A DNA stretch of 64,000 nucleotides, taken from NCBI RefSeq assembly GCF_016801865.2, contig NC_068939.1:89140334-89204333 (forward strand), written 5' to 3'. Each line of letters opens with the position of its first letter. The first letter of the stretch is position 1. The stretch is from Culex pipiens pallens (lineage: Eukaryota > Arthropoda > Insecta > Diptera > Culicidae). Shown piece by piece: positions 1 through 10,226 of this stretch. The position numbers and the translations under genes are program-made. The notes under the pieces are model-generated. The model ran no database searches, was not told where the DNA came from, and saw nothing but the letters and a program-made list of their open reading frames with translations.

Positions 1-1
1 G

Positions 2-166
2 GAAAAGCAAATTGACCACCAGACGACTGCCGCGGCGCTGATGCAGCTCTTCATCGGGCTAGAAAAAGGGGTTGTGGAAGAGGTTTGGAGAGGTGTACTA
101 GGTACCTCGTCTTCAGCGGAGCAGTCCGCGTCGCGGCCGTCCGCCAGATATGATGGATCGCTTTAA
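2..166 (+). CDS. Probable 3' end of a neighbouring protein-coding gene (partial)
   Basis: An open frame runs from base 2 to a TAA at 164-166, giving 54 codons with no stop before it. Its composition is protein-like (EKQIDHQTTAAALMQLF, then a Ser/Ala-rich tail SSSAEQSASRPSARYDGSL), and many codons end in G or C, unlike the AT-rich repeats elsewhere. It faces the DC-STAMP gene with about 170 bp between the two stops, a normal spacing for convergent insect genes. The 5' part lies outside the window, so neither product nor start can be given. I do not recognise the family. A chance open frame in GC-rich sequence is the alternative. Confidence 0.45.
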   Translation, partial: EKQIDHQTTAAALMQLFIGLEKGVVEEVWRGVLGTSSSAEQSASRPSARYDGSL

Positions 167-335
167 GCATAATTGTTCTAATGGGCTAGTAAAGTGAAGG
201 CGCTAAGTGGAGTGTCGGATCTTGTGGCGCTCTCCGGCGCGCTGATTGAAGTGAGGTAACTCTCGTGTGGATATTGTAGAGTCGGGAAATTTATGCGGAT
301 GCTCGAGTTGGATGTTGGATTGATTTTTTTTACAG

Positions 336-2468
336 CTAATGATCTGCAGCACAGTTTTCATGGGCAAGGTTGGAATCTTCGGCGCAGATCGGGCACGTTT
401 CGTCCAAATCATGCCAGCACTCATCACAATAGGTCAGGAAGCACTTGTAGCTGATACAATCGTGGAACCGTTTTGGCTTTTTGACTTCACATATACTGCA
501 GGACTTCCGGTGGAGCAATTTGATCCAAAGGAAGCACGTGGGGTAGTAGAAGACCAAACGGTTCAAAAAGTCCAGCCTCGCACTGTACTTCCGCCGACGA
601 AGGGTCTGCAGCATTCGGTCCAGCAAAAACTTGAAGTATCCTTTCCTTCTTCTCAGGAGTTGATTGTACAGATACAGCACTCGTTGTTTCTCACGCTTTG
701 GGTAGAACCTGGCACAGATGAACCTGCGCAATCGGTTGATGATCGCTTCGTAACAGGTTAGTATCACTATAGCCAGAAAGAGTAGGTAGATTTTCACGAT
801 AATCCACGATGATAGTTTGGAAGGATTTGGAAGGCACTGATCAATGGATGATGTTGTGTTTAACCTTGCCTGAGTTTCAAAACCTTCCAGCGATAGGCGC
901 AACATCTTGGCAATCAATCCCGATCCGATAACGGTAATGTTGACGTCGTGATAGCCCTGCTGTTCGAACTCCACTTGGGCGTTCTTCGCTACAATGTTCA
1001 AGGTTTTGTAAAATACGTTATCCACCAACAAGAAAAATGTAACGGCAATAATCATGAATATCAAAGATATCGAGTAGCTCAGAATACTTTTCAACTCTGT
1101 ACGAGAACATTCCACCAGGTCCAAATCCACGTAGTGAGGACTCTCCAGGTAACGCAGAGGAAGTACTCCCAATTTTCCTGCTTGTTTCCTGCGTGAATCA
1201 ATCCGCAAAAAGTGTTTGCCAATGTAATGATTCTGGAAGTCAATCTTTTTCAGGTAGTTCTGGTGGTACACCATGGCTCTCACAATGACCCTTATAAACA
1301 CGAACGCCAACATCTTCTCCAGAACATAAACGGTGAGATCAATTTTCTCCTTTTCCTGCTCGAACTGCAGGACAACCTCCCTGCTGGTTTCTTGAGCTTG
1401 TCTGGAAAGCGAAAACGTTAACATTCCAAATAACAAGCAGATCACCAAAATTACCCACAGGTATCCTTCGTGATGTTCTTTGTCAAAGATCTCAAAAGTG
1501 ATCTGTATCTGCATAAGATCTTCAACGAAACTCCGCTCAGATCGTTTCAGATTCATGTAGTCTTCGCCAAACCTCGAATAGACAACACGATCCGAGGAGC
1601 ATACATTTTCCCTTTTTCCAAACAGCTGTTCTGTACTGCAAATATTGTCAATCTTTAACGGCCAGCATAGCATGGACCTCACCAATATCGGTAGTACTCG
1701 ATGACATTCATCGTAGACCTCTTTCAGTGCTTCTTTGCACCGTTTAAGAACATGGTCCAGCTGAGCTCTGCAACGAGCATTCAGCTTTCGTTTGTAGCTT
1801 TCCCGGTAATCGGCCGCTGTCTCGCGTTTCATTCGACCATCGACAACACCTTCCACTTCAAGCTTGATCGGTTCGGTAATGTTCGTCAGAACCTCAAACT
1901 CTTCCCGAATAAAGTGGTCCTTACTAATATTCAACGCAACTTGGAACGGTTTTGTCATCAGATCGACTCTCGCCAGATTCAAATTGTATATCAAAACGGC
2001 CGAACAGGTAAACAGTCGAACGACCTCACCGGCGTTCAGGCAAATATTGTTGATTGGTCCCGTCAACACGCAGCTGAACACGACAGCCTTCAACAGACCT
2101 CGGCCGGCTTTTCCCAGGAATGCTACCAGACACAGCAAACTGAAGCAGCGGAATTGCGTCGATAGGGCACATCCAAAGCCTTTGATAAGAGCGATTTTTG
2201 GGTTAATTTAAAATCAAGCGGATTTAATATCACAACAATTACCTAAAAGTAATGATATGCCAAGTCCAAGAACGAAATGAATACTGAGCGGCAGGCCAAT
2301 GTTGTCCAGGACATATTTCCAGAAAAGCGCGCCTAGCAGTAATCCAACTAAATAGAACAGCACTCCTTGAATTACTGGATTTGTGCCTTGGTTATCGTTG
2401 CAACAGCTTGGGAAATTAGTGCGAAACCAAGTTGCAAGTTTTGTTAAGTGATCTTTGAAAAGTCGCAT
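336..2468 (-). CDS. DC-STAMP domain multipass membrane protein with C-terminal RING-like motif (sneaky/DCST family)
   Basis: Two exons, 2468-2243 and 2179-336, are joined across a 63-bp intron (2242-2180, GT...AG). The join restores the frame and gives 689 aa, the usual length for this family. The start is the ATG at 2468-2466 (MRLFKDHLTKL). Hydrophobic segments lie near residues 33-51, 57-75 and 85-100, followed by GRGLLKA and GPINNICLNAGE, which are typical of the conserved N-terminal block. The DC-STAMP region lies around residues 441-555, with membrane spans near 444-461 and 534-553. A RING-like cysteine cluster sits at about 636-675 (CSIC, CISYKC, CDEC, CPIC). Family members are known in sperm-egg membrane events (Drosophila sneaky acts in sperm plasma-membrane breakdown) and in cell fusion and ubiquitin-linked signalling in vertebrates. 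Whether this copy is the sneaky, DCST1 or DCST2 orthologue cannot be settled by eye. No stop or frameshift interrupts it. A foldback transposon begins 78 bp upstream of the ATG. Confidence 0.92.
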
Positions 2469-2545
2469 TGACACATTTGCACAACAATTTCAAACATATT
2501 TGTGGAACTTTTCAAAGCTTGCTGGATTGTTTTACATCTTGAACA

Positions 2546-3921
2546 TTAAGATCGAGTCCACGAACAGGGCATACCCCTTTGTATGGGACGTCGTTTGGAC
2601 CTCACCAATCTGCCTGAAATTTTCAGGGGTTGCTTGTACATATAAAACTAGCACCTGGCCAAAATATGAGCACTCTAGGTCAACGGGAAGTGGGGCAAAT
2701 CGGGACACAAAGTTTGAAGGTTCAAAAACGTCAAAAATCTTTAAAATGCTTTAACTTAGGCAAAATTCAATTTAATTTCAAAACTCAAAATGCATCTGAA
2801 AGGGCTTAAAAAATGCTACAAAATGCAGGGAGAAGCATCCCAATTGGTTAAATCTGAAGGGAGTTATTGGCATTTTAGTGAAAAAAGTGCATAATTTTCA
2901 AACTCAAATAAAAAAGTGTTCCATCCAGATATCAACTCGGTTCGACCTACAGCTTGTAGGGGACATCTGGGACTACCATCTGAGACTGAGAACGCTTTGG
3001 GTAAGGCAGTTTAACATATTAAATAGACACTTTTACTTTTAGTGAATTTTTTGGTTGTCAATTTTTGCTCGGGAAACCCCTTAGATCCCATTTTCTGGTG
3101 ATAATTTTATCATATTCGTGTTCCTGAGACAATTTCACAATAGAAACATGCATAAAAATGTTTATTTTCATCCATTTTAACCCTTTAAAAAATGAAAGTT
3201 AAAAAAAAATCTTCGATTCTCATTTATTGAAAATCAGGTTCGTTTCCAAGGATACTAGATGACACCAGAAAAAAAGCAGCTTCTTAATTTTTTTTAACTT
3301 TCATTTTTAAAGGGTTACATTTTTATGCATGTTTCTATTGTGAAATTGTCTCAGGAACACGAATATGATAAAATTATCACCAGAAAATGGGATCTAAGGG
3401 GTTTCCCGAGCAAAAATTGACAACCAAAATATTCACTAAAAGTAAAAGTGTCTATTTAGTATGTTAAACTGCCTTACCCAAAGCGTTCTCAGTCTCAGAT
3501 GGTAGTCCCAGATGTCCCCTACAAGCTGTAGGTCGAACCGAGTTGATATCTGGATGGAACACTTTTTTATTTGAGTTTGAAAATTATACTATTTTTTCAC
3601 TAAAATGCCAATAACTCCCTTCAGATTTAACCAATTGGGATGCTTCTCCCTGCATTTTGTAGCATTTTTTAAGCCCTTTCAGATGCATTTTGAGTTTTGA
3701 AATTAAATTGAATTTTGCCTAAGTTAAAGCATTTTAAAGATTTTTGACGTTTTTGAACCTTCAAACTTTGTGTCCCGATTTGCCCCACTTCCCGTTGACC
3801 TAGAGTGCTCATATTTTGGCCAGATGCTAGTTTTATATGTACAAGCAACCCCTGAAAATTTCAGGCAGATTGGTGAGGTCGATGCGAGATGGGTATGCTT
3901 TGCTCGTGGACTCGCTCTTAA
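2546..3921. mobile_element. TTAA-flanked foldback element (long inverted arms)
   Basis: The two halves are near-complete reverse complements: the left arm runs to about 3210 and the right arm starts at about 3288, with a central loop of roughly 75 bp. Both outer ends are TTAA (2546-2549 and 3918-3921), followed inward by GA(T/G)CGAGTCCACGA. There is no coding capacity. TTAA target duplication is the hallmark of piggyBac-type transposition, so a non-autonomous piggyBac-mobilised foldback is the likely class. The right arm lacks a short block present on the left near 3160. Confidence 0.85.
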
Positions 3922-3945
3922 ATTAAATTAGTGACGATCATTATG

Positions 3946-4247
3946 GGCTATCTACAATCACTTAGCTTAGAACATCTAAGTAAAGTAGTTACTTAGGAAA
4001 GTACGCAACTTACGGCCGTCATCCACAATCAACTTAGAAATTTTGCTGGGCTGATATACGTTGCTATGCAGTTGTTTGTTTACCTTTGATATTGAAACGT
4101 CAACTTACCGTAGATTTTGAAATTTTTCAAACCATACGACAGTTTCTAATTTGATTACTTTTCCATTGTAGAAGCTCGGCTTCATTTCCATTGATTCAAA
4201 TTCCTAAGCTAAGTGAAATTTTCTAAGCTAAGTGATTGTAGATAGGC
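3946..4247. mobile_element. MITE with TIR G(G/C)CTATCTACAATCACTT
   Basis: The left end GGCTATCTACAATCACTTAG (3946 onward) is matched by its reverse complement ending at 4247, with one mismatch near the tip over about 25 bp. CATTA flanks both sides (3939-3943 and 4248-4252), an imperfect target duplication. No ORF. A diverged relative lies at 8604-8755. Confidence 0.75.
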
Positions 4248-4605
4248 CATTACAACTTGTTGTTGTTGTAAGCTCGAGAGGTCTAGCAAAATAATACTTT
4301 CCTCTCGTTTCAATTCCAAAGGACTATCCACTCGGTTTTTGACTGTGGGTGTATAAAGCGCTATCCCATAGCTCATAGGACATTAAAAAAAACTCTTGAT
4401 TTTTATTTAAAAAAAAGCTAAGCTGCATTTTGAAACACTCAGCTGTCTTATTGTTTTTGTCATTTCTTTTAATATGTTAATGATAAAACTACAATTCTTC
4501 GAAAAATCTTAACCATTTAATAATAAAAATTATAACTTAACCAGAAACACTTAAGTCCATCTAACCTTTCATTTTGTTGGTCTATCAATAGCATTCCACA
4601 TAATT

Positions 4606-4840
4606 TCTGGTGCAACATTTGAAAAGGGCGCATAAGCATTTTGACAGCTAGAACTATTTTGCAAATTCCGAGCCAACAGGTAACTTTTTAACAAAACCCG
4701 CACCGTTAGAAGGTTGCTGGGAAGGCCAGCTATTATTTAACACATCGAGTTTTGTGGAAAAGTTATCTGTTGGCTCGGAATTTTCAAAATAGTTCTAGCT
4801 TTCAATATGCTTATCCGCCCTTTTCTCGTGTTGCTCCAGA
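4606..4840. mobile_element. Short MITE with about 85-bp terminal inverted repeats
   Basis: TCTGGTGCAAC at the left end pairs with GTTGCTCCAGA at the right, and the inverted repeat continues inward through CCGAGCCAACAG. The 235-bp unit is almost all inverted repeat, with a loop of about 60 bp. It is non-coding. No clear target duplication was found. Confidence 0.75.
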
Positions 4841-5459
4841 TTTTGTCGTCCAATCCAACCGTAAGTTGTCCGCTTACCTGAAACAACAGAGAAATAAAAC
4901 GAAAAGAAAATATGAGCATGGTAATTAGAAACTTATAATAACAAGTTCAAGAACATCTCTGGCAATTATGGCTTCTCGTTCGACTGCACCGAGCAATGCT
5001 CTGGAGCCAGAGCGAATTGCAGAGATTTCTCCGCACAATTACGTGGAAACGCACATCGACGCATGGGACACAGAACGCATCGTAGCGATTCGCCGAGCAA
5101 CCATGCGGGGAATCTGACTTTTATGCGCAAAACCGCGAAACAACCCATTGGCAATGCTGCGTGCTGAACTTGAGTCTGGTCTGAGGATCGGTCGTCGCTG
5201 GAAGAATGTGTCTAGGCGAGGTTCTAATTACTAGATTTTATCGACTGTAAATAATGAAAACGAAAAGCATTGGAGTGCGAAAAATGGAAACCATTCACGG
5301 TGTCGGCTGACACCGTGTGCACTTTTACAGTACATACTCGTTAACAGGGGCGAGGTTTGACTGGGCTGTTGCAAGATTCTTTAAAAATACACCCTAGCCG
5401 TTATTTTCGATCAGCTACAGACAACTTGGCTGAAGTCCTCAATCCAGTTACCGAACATG
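4841..5459. other. Unclassified intergenic stretch with a 22-bp palindrome
   Basis: No gene is supported; the open frame on the minus strand at 4966-5154 has no family features. A compact hairpin lies at 5296-5317: arms CACGGTGTC and GACACCGTG around GGCT. It could be incidental or a binding site for a dimeric protein. Confidence 0.4.
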
Positions 5460-6410
5460 TAGGGGAGAGTGGGGAGACTTGATCCCCGGGGACACTTGAT
5501 CCCAAGCCTGTATCTCATCAGCATGTGGGTAAAACAATTAGCTTTGTTCTAGTGAGTTGTGCAAAATTAACTAAAACTCATTGTAGAAAACAAAGAAAAA
5601 AATTGAAAAAATGTTTAGATTAAGTTACACACATTTTTCTAAAACGAGCTGCCAAAAACTTCCAAGAGATCTTTTTTCTTTGTTTTAGTATGTATAGAAA
5701 ACACTCAAAAATTATTCAAAAAAATATTTTTTATACATGAATTGTTTGATAAACTTATCAACTCCAAAACCCTTACGCATTTGATGTTAAATTTATCGTC
5801 ATACTATTTTTACAATCAATTGTTTAAAAAAGTGCGTTTAGGGAGACTTGATCCCTGCATTTTTACAGTCACTGGAATCAGCCTCAAGATTAATTAATTG
5901 GGCTGGGTTTTCATACATAGTTTCCTTTAGTATAGTTGTACATAACTAACTGCAGTTTGAACCTTTTTTCATAAGTTTTGTAAACAAAAATTTCCAGCTT
6001 TTGTAAACATGCTTAATTTTGGTCTAAAAAGTAATATTTTAAGTTTTCAAATATTTTACATACTAAACTTGATATATTTTGAACACAAACGTACAGGTTT
6101 TATGTTAAATTGCTGTAACTTACAGAAAATTAAAAGTTTGGATGAATAAGAAACATTTCGCTTAAGATTTCTTCAAAATGTTGAAAGGGGGATCAAGTTA
6201 CCCCTAACATTTTTAAAATGCCGGTTTAAAATATTTTTTTTAAACGCTTGGCATGATTCGAAGAGATCATCTGATGAAATACCCTTATAAGCCAAACATA
6301 GATGAATGTTTAAGCTTTCAATTCATGCAAAAAGTTTATAGTTTTGTGATAAATTGACAGAGTTATGTGCGATACAAAAAAAGGGGATCAAGTCTCCCCA
6401 CTCTCCCCTA
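5460..6410. mobile_element. TA-flanked non-autonomous element, TIR GGGGAGAGTGGGGAGACTTG
   Basis: The left end begins at 5462 after TA (5460-5461). The right end is the exact reverse complement (CAAGTCTCCCCACTCTCCCC) and is followed by TA (6409-6410). The inverted repeat is about 27 bp. The 0.95-kb interior is AT-rich and non-coding, with further internal copies of the GATCAAG/CTTGATC motif. A TA duplication suggests mobilisation by a Tc1/mariner-type transposase. Confidence 0.85.
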
Positions 6411-7211
6411 CTGTAGTTGATAACACGACATAGGGAGTTAAAGAGGAACTAAGTCACCGCCCAGTTAAAGAGAGTGTGAAGATGTTTTATTTGCTGTAGG
6501 TAATGAACACTTGTATAAAATTCATCCTCTATAAAGAAATATAGCATGGGATTCGTTTGCTTGAAATTGATACATCAATTTTTTTTTATGTTTTGAAGAA
6601 GTTTTTCAACAAATCTTGCGAACATTATATTTATCATCAAAAGTTCAGCAAGATAATTGCCGGTATTTCCATTGGATTGGAATACAGAAAGTTTTTTTAA
6701 ATATTAAGTAGAAGCGAGTTGTGGCGCTATAATCATGGCAAACAGTGTCCAGGGTATTCGCGGAAATTTGATGTCCCAGAAGTACATTAATACATATCAT
6801 TTAAGTGGTCATAACTAGAGGCAGGGTTGCTAGATCTTCAAGTTTCTAGGCTCAATTTGAAGGTATTTTAATCACTATCCATCGATAGATCGGATGCAGG
6901 TTCCAGGCAGTAGGTGGACAGGACAAAACTAGTAGGTGAGAAAGAAAAATTGGAGAAGAAAATTGAGTAAGCTAAAATTTCAAATACAAAATGTTTCAAA
7001 AGTGTTTCGCTGAATTCGAATCACCAGAAAATATCCACTATCTACTATCTACTGCGTATTGGGACAAGACTATTTGTTGATTTGTGTTATTTGCAAAGAA
7101 TTGATTATATTTTATTTGAATTAAACACATTTATATAAAAAAAACCAGCAAAACAATAAGCAAAGCCTACTAGAAAACCCTATAACATTCAATGTGTTCA
7201 ATGAAATAGAC
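6411..7211. other. Intergenic AT-rich sequence, no gene seen
   Basis: No coding frame or complete element is recognisable. Around 6780-6850 there is a degraded stretch resembling the subrepeat of the GCCTTCCTCAC-ended family (ACTTAAGTGGTCATAACT, then GGCAGGGTTGC). Confidence 0.5.
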
Positions 7212-7217
7212 TTTATT
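7212..7217 (-). terminator. Candidate polyadenylation signal AATAAA
   Basis: AATAAA on the minus strand lies about 155 bases after the stop codon at 7371. It supports, but does not prove, that the frame at 7371-7676 is the end of a real transcript. Confidence 0.4.
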
Positions 7218-7370
7218 ACATCACAAGCACACAGTTCCCAACCTGAACTTCCCACAACGAGCTGTAGTCGCACGCTGCTGGCTGCAATCCAATCCGGCCA
7301 CAAGAACAAATTTATAATTCAAGTCATGCACGGCTATCGCTGATGACTCCAAACAAACAACTCCTCTACA

Positions 7371-7676
7371 CTAGCAGCATTCATTCGGTTTTACGAGTTT
7401 GTCCTCGCAGTAAATAAATTCTGTCAGATTCTTGATACTTTGGCAAAACAACAAGTCACGACGAGGACGGATCTCGGAATCGATGACGGCCGGCCGAAGG
7501 TTCCTGCGGGCTTGGGTCCAACACATGTGTGGCAGTACTTTTGCGAATAACGGTTCGCTTTGGTTTAGCCTCTTTTCACACACAGGGTTCAACTTGATCC
7601 AGTAGTGATTTGGCCATATTGCGCGATTCACCGTGTACGTACCTCTCGTACGTGAAGTGTTTTCTTGAGAGGCCAA
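7371..7676 (-). CDS. Possible last exon of a small unrecognised cysteine-containing protein
   Basis: The minus-strand frame ends at TAG 7373-7371 and reads about 100 codons with gene-like codon choice. It contains several cysteines (VCEKRLN, HMCWTQ, LLFCQS, IYCEDK, NECC) and no long hydrophobic segment. It has no in-frame ATG near its 5' end, since the frame's first codon is TTG just after a stop, so it would have to be a 3' exon or start at the internal ATG of HMCW. A TATA box lies upstream (7835-7842) and AATAAA downstream (7212-7217). An upstream ATG at about 7740 (MTPAAW) is followed by possible donors, but none joins in phase convincingly. I do not recognise the family. Chance coding-like sequence remains possible. 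Confidence 0.33.
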   Translation of the reverse strand: MASQENTSRTRGTYTVNRAIWPNHYWIKLNPVCEKRLNQSEPLFAKVLPHMCWTQARRNLRPAVIDSEIRPRRDLLFCQSIKNLTEFIYCEDKLVKPNECC

Positions 7677-7834
7677 TCAAAATCGACTCACGCTAAACTA
7701 CCGCCGCGGACCGCTTCTTTTACCCACGCTGCTGGAGTCATGGCGTTTCTCACGTGTTCACCTATATTTTGTGCTTATTCAAACACACTAACCGGCTAAC
7801 CATCATCATCTTTCATCAACGGGTGCTGTTTGAA

Positions 7835-7842
7835 CTTATATA
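7835..7842 (-). promoter_or_regulatory. Candidate TATA box (TATATAAG)
   Basis: TATATAAG on the minus strand lies about 160 bases upstream of the coding-like frame at 7676-7371, in a moderately GC-rich, apparently unique stretch. Together with the downstream AATAAA it outlines a transcript of about 600 bases. Confidence 0.35.
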
Positions 7843-8603
7843 ATCGACGCAAATGAGCCCCTTCCAGGAGCCCCTCTCTTCTTGGATTTATGTTTTCATG
7901 CTGCTCGTAGCTCTGCTAGTGCTCGAAACAATTCTTTTTTTCTCGTATTCATTCTCAATCATTTGCTCACTCACGCAACGCATCATAAAACATCATGATT
8001 CATGCAGCAAGTAGGCCCATCTAACTGGGTGAATTAATTGACAATAATGATGCCCATTTCTGGCGGAGGAAGACGATCGGACAGGTGAAAGAGCCCCCCT
8101 TGGGATCCCTTCCGAACTTTGCCACTGACCGACTTTGACCAACTGACCCGGAGAGACCCCCAAAATCTAGTCCAAGCCGATTGTTTGCGGAAATATTCCG
8201 GGCCTAATTTGCTATACACGGTTACTAACTGTAAGATCTGGAAGGTTTTTGTTTGGAGATGAATAATGTTTGCCCAAATTGATCCATCGCGGATGATCGA
8301 TGCTCACAGGTGCTACTGTATACAAAGCAACAACGGATTTGAATTCCTTTCTCGGCACGAAAAGCTACTGAAGTGAACTTCTCCGTGAAACTGTTCGCTT
8401 TATATTGTGAAAGGAGTGACACCTTAAATGAAATGTAAACGATATTTTTGACATTCAATGCGACTAGGAAGTCTACGAAGTCGGTTTCTGAATTACAGCT
8501 GTTCATCAGTTCATCAGTTTTATCATAAAAAATATATAAAATTAGGTACTCCATATATCAGCATGTGAGAATTGTTTTCTAGAATTTGAACCCAACCCCC
8601 CTA
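7843..8603. other. Unique intergenic sequence, no gene seen
   Basis: Mixed AT/GC sequence without repeat structure. The minus-strand frames in 8034-8554 lack splice signals or family motifs. Confidence 0.4.
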
Positions 8604-8755
8604 ATTGCCTATCTACAATCACATATCTTACAAAATTGTACTTAGCGTAGGGATTTGAATCAACGGAATCTGATCTTCTACAATGGAAAAGTAAGTAAAT
8701 TACTAACTTGACGTAAAAATCGGAATGATTCAAAATCTACGGTTAGTTGACGTTT
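8604..8755. mobile_element. Diverged copy of the CTATCTACAATCAC MITE
   Basis: It opens with CTATCTACAATCAC and contains TCTACAATGGAAAAGTAA and a block that are reverse complements of internal parts of the element at 3946-4247. The right terminus is lost. Confidence 0.55.
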
Positions 8756-8759
8756 CTAT

Positions 8760-9476
8760 ATTAAGGCCGTTGCAAATATTTTGCAAAGTGTATGTCGCCT
8801 TTAAAATTGGTCCGAAAAATAAGGGGGCAAAACCAAAAATTTTCAAAAAACTTCAAAATTTTATTGAAAGTAGTCTAATCAACTAAAAACAATCTGAAAT
8901 GCATTTTTGCCTTTTTTTTGCATATTTTGGAGTTTTTAAAAAATATTTTGATTTTTTATTAAATTCCGATGCACAGCACCGCAAAAAAAAGTCGCGAAAA
9001 ATATGTTCCGTCAAAACTGAAAGTTTTTTGGAAACTGATGATAGCGAAACAACTGGACTGGTGTGAAATGCATTTTTCAACTCATCATTCGATCCATCGT
9101 TGGTTAGGTAATCGAGAGACCTTTCCAACGAGTCCAAAACATTGAAAATCTGGCAACCCTGTCTCGAGTTATGACCACTTAAGGGATATTTATGTACTTT
9201 TTTGAAGCCGGATCTCACTTAATTGTATGTAAACGATGTCCGGAACCATCATCCGACCCATCGTTGGTTAGGTATTTGAAAGACCTTTCCAACGAGTCCA
9301 CAACATTGAAGATCTGGCAACCCTGTCTCGAGTTATGACCACTTAAGTTATATCTGTGTACTTATTTTTCTGGATCTAAAAAAATAGCTGAAGTATGTGT
9401 CCAAACCACTCATATTACCCATTGTGGGTAAAAAGTGAGGAAGGCATCAACCACATAGGTGGATTAAGTTAGTTTT
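8760..9476 (+). mobile_element. GCCTTCCTCAC-family repeat, right-hand part
   Basis: It ends with GTGAGGAAGGCATCAACCAC and GTGGATTAAG, the right terminus shared with 43628-44552. Before that are two diverged subrepeats (GTCCGGA, GACCTTTCCAACGAGTCC, CTGGCAACCCTGTCTCGAG). The left part is diverged or missing. Confidence 0.65.
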
Positions 9477-10206
9477 TTTTTATAAGCCTGGGTTCGATCC
9501 CAGAAGGTCCCGGTGGCAAATTTTGAGACGAGATTTGTCTGATCACGCCTTCCGTCGGACAGGGAAGTAAATGTTGGTCCCGGTCTAACTTAGAGGTTAG
9601 GTCGATAGCTCAGTCCAGGTGTAGGAGTCGTCTTCCTGGGTCCTGTATCGGTGGAGTCGCTGGTAGGCACACAGCAAATAAAGTAGTAATTCAGCTGCAT
9701 GTAAAAGGCCTGGGTGTAAAATAAATTTTGCATTATTTTATGAAATTCTTTGTAATATTACACCCTGAAATATGTAGCCCATCAGTATGGGAAACCTACT
9801 TGACCGAAATATCAAGCTTATATATGCGTTTATCCTTTGAATTCTTCATCGGTCTGATGGCCGAGCGGGCTAAGGCGCCAGTCCTTACTGTAGGTGCTGG
9901 GTTTGAGTCCCGTCGGTTGCAATTTTTTTTTGTTTTTACAAAATTGTACATGCAGCGTGTAATATTAAGTGTCTTTTTTGACGAAGGTGATGTGCATGCT
10001 TTTGCATGCGATTTTACCATCGGATTTTTTGCTGTGCAGTTGGACTAACAATCCAAAGGTCGTCAGTTCGAATCCCGGGATGGATGGAAGCTAAGGTGTA
10101 AAAAGAGGTTTGCAATTGCCTCAACAATCAAGCCTTCGAACACCTAGTTTCGAGTAGGAATCTCGTAATCGAGAACGCCAAGGCAATGCTGTAGAGCGAA
10201 TAATTG
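9477..10206 (+). mobile_element. tRNA-derived composite SINE (SINE B), 5' truncated and split by an insertion
   Basis: It starts inside a tRNA-like T-arm (GGGTTCGATCCCAG) and continues with a body shared with the minus-strand copy at 13018-13612. A 367-bp TIR element interrupts it at 9670-10036. After the interruption comes a second tRNA-like segment with anticodon stem TTGGA/TCCAA and TTCGAATCCC. It ends at GAGCGAATAATT, just before the 20-bp target duplication of the next element. Confidence 0.75.
9670..10036. mobile_element. TIR element carrying a tRNA-like gene body
   Basis: CACAGCAAAT at the left and TTTTTTGCTGTG at the right form the ends. Comparison with the uninterrupted SINE B at 13370 shows the insertion exactly, with CA duplicated. 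Inside, 9862-9930 reads like a leucine/serine-type tRNA: box A TGGCCGAGCGG and a B-box-like GGGTTTGAGTCCC. The acceptor stem is mostly wobble or mismatched, so this is probably not a functional tRNA gene. Confidence 0.7.
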
Positions 10207-10226
10207 GATTTGATTTTTTTGATTGA

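Noticed and set aside
339..2211. Several plus-strand frames of 60-154 codons
   Set aside because: They are antisense shadows of the DC-STAMP gene, which has domain support and a frame-restoring intron.
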